Part shown: positions 1 through 10,498 of the stretch, one piece after another
Position numbering within the stretch: position 1 is the stretch's first letter
Layout of the letters: the number at the start of each line of letters is the position of its first letter
Source of the DNA: Elephas maximus indicus
Lineage: Eukaryota > Chordata > Mammalia > Proboscidea > Elephantidae
Assembly: GCF_024166365.1 (NCBI RefSeq)
Contig: NC_064825.1
Span: 107,512,677-107,576,676 of the forward strand
Length of the DNA stretch: 64,000 nt
Direction: 5' to 3'
Notes under the pieces: generated by a model
Database searches by the model: none
Seen by the model: the letters and a program-made list of their open reading frames with translations, nothing else
What the model was told of the DNA's origin: nothing
Position numbers and translations under genes: made by a program

Positions 1-1113
1 CATCCGAGAATATACTGTTACTCAAGGAAATAACAATAACAAGAACAAAAATAATTAAACAAACATTTTTTAAAGTTTTTTTATATAGATACAAAAAGAT
101 AACAACACATGTAACAACAAAGATAATTATTAAAATAAGAATAACCAGTGGTGAAAGGATTCCAAACCCAAGAGTCTCTACAGTTGGCTTCAAGAAATTT
201 ATCCTAATTGGTATATATTCTTGATAGAGGTAAAATTTGTAGATTAAAACAAAGTCAGATGCAGAGCTGAATCTGTGAATTGCTAAATTGCAAGGTATGT
301 TAACAAATTTACATGTCAAAGTAAAGGTAGTAAGGAGAAAAGGTGGCGCTCCAAGGTCTGGAAAGGGGGCATTTGAGCAAATTCAGATAACTGAGTACTC
401 CAAATCATCACAATCACTGAGACTCCTTGCAGCCTAGCCTGAATCTAATATACCCCTCAAAAGTATATGAATGTTAAAACAGAAGGCAAGGGCTTACACT
501 GACAAAAACACATGCTGACATTGCAAAGTTTATTCTACTAATTGAAAAAAAAAAACACCGGAATCACTGTAACACTGCTTCTGTACCTAGTACTTTTTTC
601 CACTCCCACTCAGTGTATGCACTCTCCTTGCCTGATTTCATGGTTGCAACACATTGTCCAAAAAGCCAAAAGCACTGCCATTGAGCCCATTCCAACTCGT
701 AAGGACTCTATAGTAAAGAGTAGAATTGCCCCATAGATTTTCCAAGGCTGTAAATCTTTATGGAAACAGACTGTCACCTCTTTCTCCCATTGAATGGATG
801 GTGGTTTCAAATCACCAACCTTTCAGCTAGCAGCCTAGCACTCTAACCTCTGTGCTACATGGCCCCACACATTCTTCTGTACTATAAAATTGACTTAATT
901 ATTATGTTTACGATCCATCTTTCCCTTTCAAGGAAGGCAAAGGTTTTTATTCTTTTGTTCATCAAAGCATTAACAGCACTTAGAAGAGTAACCGGCACAT
1001 AGAAGGCAATTTATAAATATATGTTGAATATACGTGTGCATGTTATTCTCATTGGAGGCACACAGACAAGGTTTGAAGTCCATGATATAAGCTTATAGGA
1101 ACCATATGGTACA
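1..1113. other. Downstream flank of the unit A receptor
   Basis: No gene seen. The stretch matches 36,310-37,434 (D) and, less closely, 27,780-29,127 (C) and 61,030-62,311 (E). It contains a minus-strand SINE at about 660-868. A possible minus-strand AATAAA lies at 946-951, 163 nt past the receptor stop, but it is not conserved in the other units, so I do not call a polyadenylation site. Confidence 0.55.
660..868 (-). mobile_element. Afrotherian tRNA-derived SINE, shared by units A, C, D and E
   Basis: Reads as the reverse complement of the SINE consensus: 'gccattgagcccattccaactcgt' style tail first, 'gccccatag' in the middle, and the tRNA-like head ('cagctagcagcctagcactc') last. The same insertion sits at the same place at 36,973-37,190, 28,708-28,915 and 61,938-62,140. 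It is missing from unit B near 21,460-21,500, so it is a marker for the order of duplications. Confidence 0.75.
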
Positions 1114-2061
1114 TCAAACTTTAGAAAAGATATTGCTTATTTTTTTCCATGTCCTGTGTAGGTCAAATTTTACATCTCTGTTCCTCAAGCTATAAATCAA
1201 GGGATTCAACATGGGGATAACCAGGGTATAAAATATAGAAGCCACTGTATCCGTGTCAGAGGAGTGACTGGTCTTGGGCTGCATGTATATAAAGCTTAAA
1301 GTCCCATAGAACACTACTACCACAGTCAGGTGGGATCCACAGGTGGAAAAAGCCTTGTACCTGCCCTCAGCTGAGTTCATCCTGAAAATGGCTACAAGAG
1401 CCAGAAGGTAAGAAACAAGAACTATTAGAAAGGATGAAATAAAATTAAAAGTTGCTAAGACAAGAAGGATCAGTTCAATGTCATGTGTGTTTGAGCAAAG
1501 CAAAGATAACAGTGGGAGAATGTCACAGTAGAAGTGACTGATGACCCTGTAGCAACAGAAGGATAAATTAAATATCTTTATGGTGATGAGAAGAGACACA
1601 AATGTACTGTAGAGGTAGGAGATTGCCACCAGCACCTGACACACCCTTTGTGACATGATGACTGTGTAGAGAAGAGGGTTACAGATAGCCACGTAGTGGT
1701 TGTAGGATGTTGCTGACAGAATAAATAACTCGTTAGTTATGAACACAATAAAGAAAGCTAGTTGGATAGCACGAAAGTAATAGGAAAATGTGTTTTCATT
1801 CACAATGAAATTTACCAACATTTTGGGTTCCACAGCTGCTGAATAACCAAGATGAGTGATAGCCAGGTGTCTGAGAAAAAAATACATGGGCTTTTGTAGA
1901 CTAGAGTCCATGTTGGTGAGGATGGTGATGCCCACGTTGCCCACCAGTGAGATCACGTAGATGATGAGCAACAGCCCGAATAGTGGAGCCTGCAGCTCTG
2001 GGTGGTCTGTGATTCCCAACAGAATGAATGAATTCAGCTCTGTTAGATTGTGTTTGTCCAT
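1114..2061 (-). CDS. OR8K-like: Olfactory receptor, OR8K-like; intact frame with key residues lost
   Basis: Predicted seven-helix odorant receptor of the plasma membrane of olfactory sensory neurons, family coupling through Golf (role known for the family). The 315-residue frame has the usual OR length. Visible features are an N-glycosylation site (NLT, residues 5-7), GN at 41-42 in TM1, PMYFFL at 58-63, loop-2 cysteines 169, 179 and 189, KAFSTCGSHL at 236-245 in TM6, and PMLNPLIYSLRN at 283-294 in TM7. Two defects stand out against its neighbours. The TM3 cysteine at 97 (disulphide partner of C179) is Arg, and the DRY motif at 121-123 reads NHY. Residue 70, usually Asp (LAITDLGYS), is His. 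The start has a strong context (AAG before, G after) and aligns with the other copies. I judge it translatable but probably non-functional. The OR8K label rests on remembered subfamily resemblance. Confidence 0.85.
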   Translation of the reverse strand: MDKHNLTELNSFILLGITDHPELQAPLFGLLLIIYVISLVGNVGITILTNMDSSLQKPMYFFLRHLAITHLGYSAAVEPKMLVNFIVNENTFSYYFRAIQLAFFIVFITNELFILSATSYNHYVAICNPLLYTVIMSQRVCQVLVAISYLYSTFVSLLITIKIFNLSFCCYRVISHFYCDILPLLSLLCSNTHDIELILLVLATFNFISSFLIVLVSYLLALVAIFRMNSAEGRYKAFSTCGSHLTVVVVFYGTLSFIYMQPKTSHSSDTDTVASIFYTLVIPMLNPLIYSLRNRDVKFDLHRTWKKISNIFSKV

Positions 2062-2084
2062 CTTGGTCTCTCAGGAAACCTATT

Positions 2085-2087
2085 CTG
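2085..2087 (-). promoter_or_regulatory. Candidate 3' splice acceptor for the unit A receptor exon
   Basis: On the minus strand TGATGTCTCTATGCAG ends here, leaving 23 nt of 5'UTR before the ATG. CAG is kept at exactly the same distance in units C, D and E although nearby bases differ. OR coding exons commonly have an upstream non-coding exon, so a splice acceptor is plausible. The pyrimidine tract is short and no upstream exon was identified. Confidence 0.4.
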
Positions 2088-2225
2088 CATAGAGACATCA
2101 GCACAGTCAATACTTTCTTTGTAGAATCATCTGGTAGAGTTTTTGTATACAGAGCTAGTATACTAAATAAATAAGATAAATTCAAACTTTCCAATATAGA
2201 TAGTTGAAAGTAAACTTATCTCCCA

Positions 2226-2263
2226 CAACTGACGCCATGGCACCTAACAACAACAATAACAAC
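2226..2263 (+). mobile_element. RTE 3'-terminal tail remnant, shared by units A and D
   Basis: 'ccatggcacctaacaaca' followed by CAA/TAA repeats is the terminal sequence of the RTE copies in this window. It is present at 38,530-38,570 but absent at the matching place in C (about 30,260) and E (about 63,500), where 'ctcccacaaataaagca' runs on uninterrupted. Confidence 0.6.
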
Positions 2264-3469
2264 ACATAGAGATAAAGCGAGAGGCGATAGGGAGAAAGGA
2301 AAGAAGAAGAGAAAGATAGAGATAACTGGTTACCAATTGAGGAAAATTTTCTCCCCAAGGAACATTTGTCAATGTCTGGGACAATTTGGATGTCACACCG
2401 AGGAGAAGGGTACTATTGCTGTCTAACAGAAGGTTGGGCTATTACCAAACATTCTAGTACGTACAGGGCATCTCCCCAAAATAACAAAATTTCCAGCCCA
2501 AAAATGTCAATAAGGCTGTAACTGAGAAACTCTGATCTAGACATGGGTATTCTTAAATATATACATACACATATACATTTATATATACATATAGGTAAAT
2601 GTATATATAAACATGCACATACATATATACATAAATGAATTAAAAAATTAATAAATTTAAAAGTTTTAGGTGTTAGGTATATGGATGGTTATTAAACTTT
2701 CTGTTTGTCATTTATATAATGACAATTACACAATGACAGTTACAAAATTATGATACACTTTTTAATTACATTATAAAAATTTTAAAGTGCAAATTCCCAA
2801 AATGTATGGAAAAAATTAATATGCCTTAATTTGAAGCATAGTCCTTTGAAAACCCTTGTGCCACAGGTGGTACAGACTGAAACAGTACACTTGACAGGTG
2901 TTGAACACAAGGAAAATCTGACAGATTGCGGTGGGGACTATTTGCCTTTATATATGGAAATATCCCCGGTGATAGACACATGTAGTTATAGTCTCTGTTA
3001 CACCCCCCCACTTGTCGGTTATTTAATAAAATACTTAATCTCTTTTTCTACATCTCTTAAATGACCATGTCCTTTCAGGATTGTTGGATAGATAAATGAA
3101 GATTAAATGTTTCAATATGTTTATGGTATTGGGACATAGCTCCCAAATTTCAAGTACATGCTATTTTTGTTGTTTTTAAAATGTTGACAGTGAGTTGCCT
3201 GAAAGGAGTTTTCTTTACTTATGTAGTTGTTAGTTTTTCTCACGTGACTTAGCTTCTATGTCAGGGTTATGATGACGATTAGCTTGAGTAGTGTGCTATC
3301 CATGGAACTGACCCCAGCCTTTCCCTACAACATCCTCAACTCCATGATCAAAATTGAACCATTAGTGTGCCAGTCTTTTGGATTATGTACCTTCTACTTT
3401 ACTGAAACCATTTTAATATAAGAAGTTTACTTTAATATAAGTTTACTTAAAATATGTCCTCCCCTCAGG

Positions 3470-4363
3470 AAGGGTATGTGTCAGGGTTGTATCTTCTCAC
3501 CGTACTTAGTCAATATGTATAATCAGAGAAGCTGGACTCTATGAAAAAGAACAGGGGATCAGGATTGAAGGGAGACTACAACTAGTGATATGCAGATGAT
3601 ACAACCTTCCTTGCTGAAAGTGAACAGGACTTGAAGCACTTACTGATGAAGATCAAAGACCACAGCCTTCAGTATGGATTACACCTCAACATAAAGATGA
3701 CAAAAATCCTCACAACTGGGCCAATAAGCAATGTCATGGTAAGCGGAGAAAAGATTGAAGTTGTCAAGTATTTCATTTTACTTGGGTCCACATTCAACAC
3801 CCATGGAAGCAGCAGTCAAGAAACCAAAAGATGCATTGCACTGGGGAAACTGGCTGGAAAAGACATATTTAAAGTGTTAAAAATTGAAGATCTCAGCTAA
3901 AAGACTAAGGTGCACCTAATACAAGCCATGGTATATTTAGTCACCTCATAGGCATGTGAAAGCTGAATGATGAATGAGGAAGACCGAAGAGGAATTGACA
4001 CCTTTGAATTGTGGTGTTGGAGAAGAATACTGAATATATCATGTACTGCCTGCCAAATGAACAAATCTGTCTTGGATGAGATACAGCCAGAATGCCCCTT
4101 AGAAGCAAGGAGGGCAAGACTACTTCTCACATTCTTTGCACATGTCAGGAGGGATCAGTCGCTAGAGAAGGACATCATGCTTGGTAAAGTACAGGGTCAG
4201 GGAAACAGAGGAAGACCCTCAATGAGATGTATTGACGTTGTGGCTGCAAGAATGAGCTCAAGCATAACAAGGACTGTGAGGGCGGTGCAGAGCTGGGCAG
4301 TGTTTCCTTCTGTTGTACATAGGGTCACCATGAGTTGGAATTTACTCCATGGCACTTAACAAC
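3470..4363 (+). mobile_element. RTE/BovB-type LINE, 5'-truncated (reverse transcriptase C-terminal half)
   Basis: Encodes degraded RT sequence: a GC-x-LSPYL-type stretch at about 3485-3510, the catalytic YADD box at 3589-3600, then the post-RT region to about 4359, broken by several frameshifts. Near-matching flanks 'atgtcctcccctcagg' (3454-3469) and 'atgtcttcccctaggg' (4364-4379) look like a 16-bp target-site duplication. Unit D has the same insertion at 39,710-40,623, so it predates the A/D duplication. Confidence 0.85.
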
Positions 4364-4379
4364 ATGTCTTCCCCTAGGG

Positions 4380-5170
4380 GAGTTTTCATTATAACTAACA
4401 TCTGCTAAGTTGTTTTTATCAAGTCACATATATTTGCTCATGGAAGATCCTAAGAGTATGAGAGTAAATTTGAGCAAACTGGGAACATGTGAGGTCCTTG
4501 TCATTGATATTAAATAATGAAGTTTCATTAAAACATTCCTTTTGGATAGACATTCTCTAGTTTATAGGAAAAATAGGTTAAAATCCACATGTTACTCAAG
4601 AGCTAGGACCAAATGTACATGGATTCCTGGTTTTTATTTTAACTCTTTTTGTACATTAAGGATCTGGGTAATTCTTTGTAATATTATATAGAACATAATG
4701 TATATAAACATAAATATATTGAAATTAAAATGTATGTATATATCCCTAATAAGCCACCTGTGGCTACAAACCAAAGGGTCAGCAGTTCAAATCCACCAGA
4801 CGCTCCTTGGAATCTCTATGGGGCAGTTCTACTCTGTCCTACAGGGTCACTATGAGTTGGAATCGACTCAAGGCACTGGTTTTTTTTTTTTTTTTTTTTT
4901 AATAAGCCACAGGTTAAACAAACAAACAAATACCAGAGAAGGATGATGATGACAGTTTAAGGTAAAAGAATGAATAATTTGAAATGATACTACTTACCAT
5001 GGAAATAGCAGTACCAGCAGCCTCTGAGTCAGGAATAATCAAGCAAGTAAGAAAATACAATACTATCACAATAAATTATAAAACGGTTACAGGGGAAATA
5101 CACTACCTCATATAAAACATTGTGTATAATGTTATGGCCTTCTGATAACCTACCTCCTCCTTATGCATAG
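4380..5170. other. Unannotated flank in unit A
   Basis: AT-rich, no gene recognised. It matches 40,640-41,470 in unit D. The only clear element is the SINE at 4758-4900. Confidence 0.4.
4758..4900 (+). mobile_element. Afrotherian SINE, private to unit A
   Basis: Head 'ggctacaaaccaaagggtca', body 'gctccttggaatctctatgg' and tail 'gggtcactatgagttggaat' ending in a run of T. The repeated flank AATAAGCCAC at 4748-4757 and 4901-4910 is its target-site duplication. Unit D is empty here (near 41,200). Confidence 0.85.
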
Positions 5171-5189
5171 CACACACATTGCTTATGTC

Positions 5190-5835
5190 AGAAAAGCAAC
5201 CATTGGTCTCTTTGGCTCTGGAGCAAAGGAGAACAAAGAAAGCCAAAGACTAAAGGAAGCAACTAGTCAAAAGGACTAGTGACACACATGAACCACAGCT
5301 TCCTCTAGCCTGAGACCAGAAGAACTAGTTGGTGCCTGGCTACCAGTACAGGCAACTCTGACCACGATCACAATAGAAAGACCCAGGTAGAATGGATAAA
5401 AATTGTAGAACAAAATTAAAAAAAAAAAAAGACCAGATTTCCCTGTCTGAAAGAGTTTGGAAGAATCTTCAAAACTATTGCCATAAGACAATCTTGTACC
5501 ATGAAAGTATAGTCTCCCCTGGAGGCCGTCATTCAGTGAAATAATAAATGGGGCTATAAAATAAACAGTAACATCCCTGAAGAATGTGCTTCTTAGAACA
5601 TCCAAGTATGTGAGACCAAAAGGGCAACACTTGCCTAAAACCAAGACACGGAGGAACAGGGAAACAGGTCTAATGAAAATGGGGAACCAGGAGAGGAAAC
5701 GTGGAGAGTGCTAACACATTGCAGGAGTTGAAACCAAGGTCATGAAACAACCTGTGTCAAGAATCATTGATTGGAAAGTTAATTTGCTATGTAAGTTTTC
5801 ATCTAAAGCACAATAAATATGAAAAAATAAAACTG
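5190..5835 (+). mobile_element. L1 3'UTR fragment, sense strand
   Basis: The text 'ggtgcctggctaccagtaca', 'accacgatcacaatagaaag', 'gaccagatttccctg' through to 'aaagcacaataaatatg' plus an A-rich end is the reverse complement of the L1 3'UTR copies at 16,495-17,380 and 26,900-27,548. An apparent 122-residue minus-strand frame here is chance. Unit D copy: 41,490-42,135. Confidence 0.7.
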
Positions 5836-6500
5836 AATTGGGTATCAGTAGGTATTGCAATTAAGAAATTCACTGTCTTCAATGAATGCAATAAAAGCGA
5901 TATATCTCTTGTTTAGTTGCAGTGATGAAAGGCTGAAGGAAAACATAAAACACTTCAGTAAATAATGATTTTTCTATTAAGTCAGGGAAAATAAAAGAAC
6001 TTTCTCTCAAGAGCTTTGGAGTTCTATGGAGAGCACCAACGTAAATTTCATAGTTTACTATCTTTGTTGAGTATCCAATTCCTGTTTCATAAAGGTATAC
6101 TCTTTGAGAAAATTACATCTTCTTTCTGCCAGATTCCATTGGAAATTGAAGAGCATTTTATATATTATACTATCGTCATAAAACTGGGTACTTAAAAATT
6201 TCCTAAATTCCAAAAATTGCTTTCCACACCTCAACATGAGGTTTAAGATGGAAATTTATTTATTCCTCATTAAGAGATTAGTAAAAATGCACATTTACAC
6301 AGTTATTTAAATAAGCATTAAATATTAAATTGTATTTTAGACGGCTATAAAAAGAGCCTAAGGCTGGTCTGTTACTAAAGATTTGGAAAGACATCAACAC
6401 TGGAGTCCGAATACATACAACTTCATAATTCTGCTACGGTATTTTTTAATACCGTATATGTGTCCTTTACTTTCACATTGGAGTTCTATCATTTACGTAA
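5836..6500. other. Unrecognised non-coding stretch, unit A
   Basis: No gene or repeat I can name. It is AT-rich and matches 42,136-42,795 in unit D closely, including the 'ggctgaaggaaaa' segment. Confidence 0.35.
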
Positions 6501-6504
6501 TTAG

Positions 6505-6715
6505 GCTACCTTGCGAATGACGAAGAGCTCAGCTACTAACTGAAAGATTGGCAGGTCCAGTCCACTTAGAAGTGCCTTGGAAGAAAGGAAGATCTACTTG
6601 TGAAGGTTCACAGCCATTGAAACCCCTATGGAGCACAGCTCTCTGACACACATGGGGTGGCTATGAGTCAGAACTAACTCCGGGACAACTGGCTTGGCTT
6701 CTTTTTTATTCATAT
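6505..6715 (+). mobile_element. Afrotherian SINE variant
   Basis: Recognised by 'gagctcagctactaactgaaag', 'ccattgaaacccctatggag' and 'gtggctatgagtcagaact'. It carries a longer middle ('agatctacttgtgaagg') than the common form. The same insertion is at 42,800-43,010 (D), and a shortened form at 32,355-32,495 (C). Confidence 0.65.
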
Positions 6716-7670
6716 AACTTTTTATAAAGAAAAAAATATTATTTAGCCTTATAATGATCATGTTTCAAAGACTCTTATGAGCATTTAACCTCTGAAACAA
6801 ATTGAGAATATTTGAAAAAAATAATACGAAGAAAAAAGGGGGAGAATCCTGGTCTCAGGCACAACTGAAAAGTAGAATGCACACAGAACTGAATCAGAAA
6901 TCCTAACATTTTGCAAAAAATTTGCTACTGAGTAAAGGTGGGACTGGCAAGCATCACTGAAACTTTCTGGATATTGGTAAAATATGGAATTATCTTACTT
7001 TTTACCTGTAATGAAGCCTCTGTCTTGACTCTCTCATGCGATTCTTAACATGGCATGGTGAGAACAATTTAAAGGCTTTTTTTTCACCCTTGGAGATTCT
7101 CCCTGAGGAGATGCCAAGCAATTTGTTGATTGACCCTGAAGCATTTGATAGCTTAGCAACATATCTGGGGGGTGTCTGTTAATTGTCCAGGACAATTTGT
7201 ATTCACCTATGAGCAAGTTTTTCTTCATATAGTGTGTATGCTTGTCTGTATTTAACTATATCAGACATTCTTACATTTTACTCTTTGTTAACTATTCATT
7301 TTTTACCACCCAGGGATCCAGAAAAATACTGTAGCTATAAAACAAAGCTGTCAATTTTCCCCATTTCTACAGTGGTCTCTTCAAAAGGTATCATTTATTT
7401 GTTTACTATTGTTATTGTTGCTGTTATTGCTATTGTCAGGGGTTTTTATTTTTTTCTTTTTGACCTCAGGAACAAAAAAGCTACACTTGCTTCTCATTTC
7501 ATAGTCAATTGCCATCATCTGTCTGTTTAGGTTTTTTGCTTGTTTGTTTTATTTTCCATCATTAGATTTCAATCTTTTATGTTTTTTCATTCTGTCAACC
7601 CCTCATTCCAAAACTTTATCTCAGGTTCGTACATTTTCTGCTGTGCTTGACATAATGCTCTACCGTGTCA
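6716..7670. other. Unrecognised non-coding stretch shared by units A, C and D
   Basis: No gene seen. It matches 43,015-43,960 (D) and 32,500-33,290 (C), including 'gaggagatgccaagcaattt' at about 7105, 43,415 and 33,077. The sharing shows the original unit extended at least 5 kb upstream of the receptor. Confidence 0.45.
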
Positions 7671-7829
7671 ATACACTCTTGTAACGTGTGATATTTTGTA
7701 TGTAATGTTTCACTATGAATATGTAGTTACAGTGCTATAAATCTTTTGCTGCATTTTGTCTCTTAAATATTTGTAATGTATCCATTCGTGACTTTTTTTT
7801 TTTTTTTGCCCTGTGTAATGGTATGTATA

Positions 7830-7977
7830 CAGTGTAGTATTTAAGAGTAAGTCTGTTAACCAAAAGGTCAACAGTTCTAATCCACCAGGCACGCCTTGGA
7901 AACCCTATGAGGCAGTTCTACTCTGTCCTATAGAGTGGCTATGAGTTGGTATCAAATCAATGGCAATGGGTTTGGTT
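7830..7977 (+). mobile_element. Afrotherian SINE
   Basis: 'gttaaccaaaaggtcaacag', 'ccttggaaaccctatgaggc' and 'ggctatgagttggtatcaaa' identify the family. Shared with unit D at about 44,150-44,305, so it predates the A/D split. Confidence 0.75.
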
Positions 7978-8027
7978 TATATGTATATATATATATATAT
8001 ATTTTTCCACTTGTCTATTCTTCACTG

Positions 8028-8236
8028 AAGAAGCCCTGGTGGTAGAATGTTCAACACTCATTGCTAACTGAAACATTAGCTGTTTAAACCCACTCGCCTT
8101 TCCGTAGAGAAAAGACCTGGCCATTTGGACCCATAAAGATTACAGCCTAGGCAACCCTATGGGGCATTTCTACTCTGTCCTATATGTTGCTATGAGTCAA
8201 AATTTACTTGACAGCCTCTAACAAAACAAAATTTTT
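8028..8236 (+). mobile_element. Afrotherian SINE, long form
   Basis: Starts 'gaagccctggtggtagaatg', has the extra 'agaaaagacctggccattt' and 'acccataaagattacagcct' segment, and ends with the shared RTE-like tail and 'ctaacaaaacaaaa'. Present at 44,393-44,600 (D), and as internal-duplication copies at 11,090-11,290 and 55,655-55,870. Confidence 0.75.
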
Positions 8237-8264
8237 TTCATGGTGGGTATTTTGGTGCCTCCAA

Positions 8265-8525
8265 CAAAACATTGTCTGACTTTCTTGCTTCTGGCATGTC
8301 ATCAGGAAAGATCAGTTTCGGGAGGAGGACATCATAGTCGGTGAAGTAGAGGGCCAACAAGAACAAAGGAAGCCGTCTATGAGATATGGATTGACACAGC
8401 GGCTCCAACAATGGATTCATACATACCAATGATTGTGAGGACAGCACAGGGCCAGGCAATGTTTTGCTCTGTTTTACATAAAGTCACCATGAGTTGGAGT
8501 CACTCAGTGCCGGGTAACAACCATC
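8265..8525 (+). mobile_element. RTE LINE 3' fragment
   Basis: Matches the last part of the RTE coding region and 3' end: 'cttgcttctggcatgtcatc', 'gaagtagagggcca', 'attgacacagcggct' and 'gtcaccatgagttgg'. Copies: 44,618-44,890, 11,310-11,585 and 55,895-56,165. Confidence 0.75.
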
Positions 8526-8718
8526 ACAACCTTTTGTGATCAACTATTTTCACTTCCTATGATTCTTTTGAGGTCCATCCAATCTGTCGTGTGCATCAAT
8601 AATTTGTTCTTTTTTGCTGCTGATTATTATTTCATGTATGAATTTAGTACAGTTTGATTACCCACTCACCCACAGAAGGACATTTGGGGTTGTTACTAAT
8701 TTTTAGCTATTATAAATA

Positions 8719-8875
8719 AGGAAACCCTGGTGGCATAGTGGTTGAGTGCTACGCTGCTAACCAAAGGTCAGCAGTTTGAATTCACCAGGGGCTCCTTGGA
8801 AACTATGGGGTAGTTCTATTCTGTCCTACAGGGTCACTATGAGTCAGAATCTAGTTGACAGCAATGGGGTGGGGT
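8719..8875 (+). mobile_element. Afrotherian SINE, private to unit A
   Basis: Near-consensus head 'ggaaaccctggtggcatagt' through 'gggtcactatgagtcagaat'. It interrupts 'agctattataaata'. Unit D at about 45,060 reads through without it. Confidence 0.8.
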
Positions 8876-10124
8876 GGGGAGAGGGTACATATTATGGATA
8901 CAGGCTATTTAATGGGATATATTATTTGGAAAATATTACCTCCCAGAATATGACTTGTTTTTATACAAGTGTCTTTTGGAGATCAGAAGTTTTAATATTT
9001 TATGTTGTCAGAGTATTTATAGATTTTGCTTTTGGTGCTCTGTCTGTGAAATCTCTGAATGTATTTATAGTCAACGAAAGGTCACTTAAAATCCAAAAGC
9101 CTTTTTTTTTTATAAACTAATAAGCTGAGTGTAAATTCACAAATAAATGCTGTTAACTTTTCAGCTCTATAACTGTATTGTAGGCTGTATTAGATTTTTA
9201 CATAAAAAATCACGTCATCTATCAATAAATAAAGTTTCCCTCCATCTTTTCCAATCTGGATGCTTTCTATTTATTGATTTAATTTTTTTATTGCCTTATT
9301 GTGTTGCCTAGAACATCCACTAAAATATGCAATAGATTTGGCAAGAGTAGATTTACTTGTTTTGTTCCTGGTCTTAGGGAGAATGTATTTAATATTTCAT
9401 ACCATGTGTCATTGTAACTGCAAGTTGCTCATGGCTGCCCTCTATCAGTTTGAAGAAGCTCCATTTCAATCCTAATTTGGTCAAAGTTTTATCACAATTA
9501 CTGGGACTTTTAAAATGTTTCTCTACATCCATTTATAGGTCATCATTTGTCATTTTTATTTGTAACTATGATGAATGTCATTAATTGATTTTTTAATGTA
9601 AAGCTATTCATGCATACCTCAGGCATGCCTATTTGGTGTACTATTATCTATTGCCAGACTCATTTTTTTAAATTTTTCTTTAGTTTTCTCACATACATGC
9701 TCTGTTATTTTCTTTTAATGCCTTTGTCTGTGCTTGATATCAGGGTGAAGCTATCCTCACATAGAAAATGAAAATATCCCTCTTTTCAGTTTTATAGGAG
9801 ATTTTGTGTAGAATTGGCTAATTCTTTTTACCTAAAAGCTTAGTAGAATTTCCCAGTCAAGCCACTTGGACTGATTGGGAATGGGATGTGTTTTAAATTT
9901 CTGTTTTGATGTCCTTTTATAAGTGATATTTTTCTCATGTGTTTTCTGGCCTCTACATATGTGGAAATATATCATAACCCACCTTGTAGGGTCCTAACCT
10001 AAAATCTAGATTGGATTTTTTTTTTTTTTAAGACAACCTTAGCATATCTAAAATTTAATTTTTTTCTCAGTACAATTTTTCTTTTTTTCAATATTAAAAG
10101 AATAAAAATAAGAAAAAACTTAGG

Positions 10125-10498
10125 GGGAATATGGAGCAATGATATCCAGGGGCTGGGTATCCCAAGACTCACAGGTCATAGAGCAGGGCACTTGCTCACA
10201 GTCTGGGAAGATCAACAAATCCCAAGTTCACCAGGCAAGACTGCAGGCAAGCTGCTAGGTCAAGGCCCAAAAACCAGAGGTCAGATGTACAGGAACCAGC
10301 TTCAGGTCCAGAGCAAGCAAAGGCCCACCAGCCTTGCAAGAATGTTCACTTATATTCAATGCAGGCCACAAGTTCAAGGAAACTTCCTTTCAACTGATTG
10401 GCTGTTGACAGCAGATTCCATCATGGAGGTGACCACATTATATCAAATCTCATCATGGAAGTGATAACAAAATCATAGGACTGCCAAGTTGACACACA
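10125..10498. repeat. Unclassified interspersed repeat at the x1/x2 boundary
   Basis: A more GC-rich segment with a sharp start ('gggaatatggagcaatgat') and end ('gaaccatcaca'), copied at about 54,680-55,100. On the minus strand it begins TGTGATGGTT, which recalls LTR-type repeats, but I saw no target-site duplication and do not assign a family. Confidence 0.4.

Larger units (their letters stand above)
2062..3453. other. Upstream flank of the unit A receptor
   Basis: No gene seen. It matches 38,377-39,693 in unit D. It holds the RTE tail remnant at 2226-2263, a purine-rich stretch near 2270-2320 and an AT-rich TATACA-type low-complexity tract at about 2560-2635. Any OR promoter should lie here, upstream of the candidate acceptor, but I could not place a TATA box or an Olf/Ebf site with confidence. 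Confidence 0.5.
7671..10110. repeat. Internal tandem segment x1 of unit A
   Basis: This segment is a diverged copy of 10,500-20,510 in the same unit. Matching landmarks are 'gtgtgatattttgt' (7687 and 10,523), the SINE+RTE pair (8028-8525 and 11,090-11,585) and 'atggaaatatatcat' style text (9960 and 20,350). Much of the rest resembles decayed minus-strand L1 ORF2 ('aatctggatgctttctattt'). D equivalent: 43,960-54,670. Confidence 0.6.

Noticed and set aside
5276-5644. A 122-residue minus-strand frame with a hydrophobic middle that could pass for a membrane protein
   Set aside because: It lies in a sense-strand L1 3'UTR fragment, and the frame is broken in the unit D copy.
8719-8800. tRNA-like head of the SINEs as possible tRNA genes
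   Set aside because: The heads are degenerate, repeated many times, and followed by SINE bodies. None shows a full cloverleaf.
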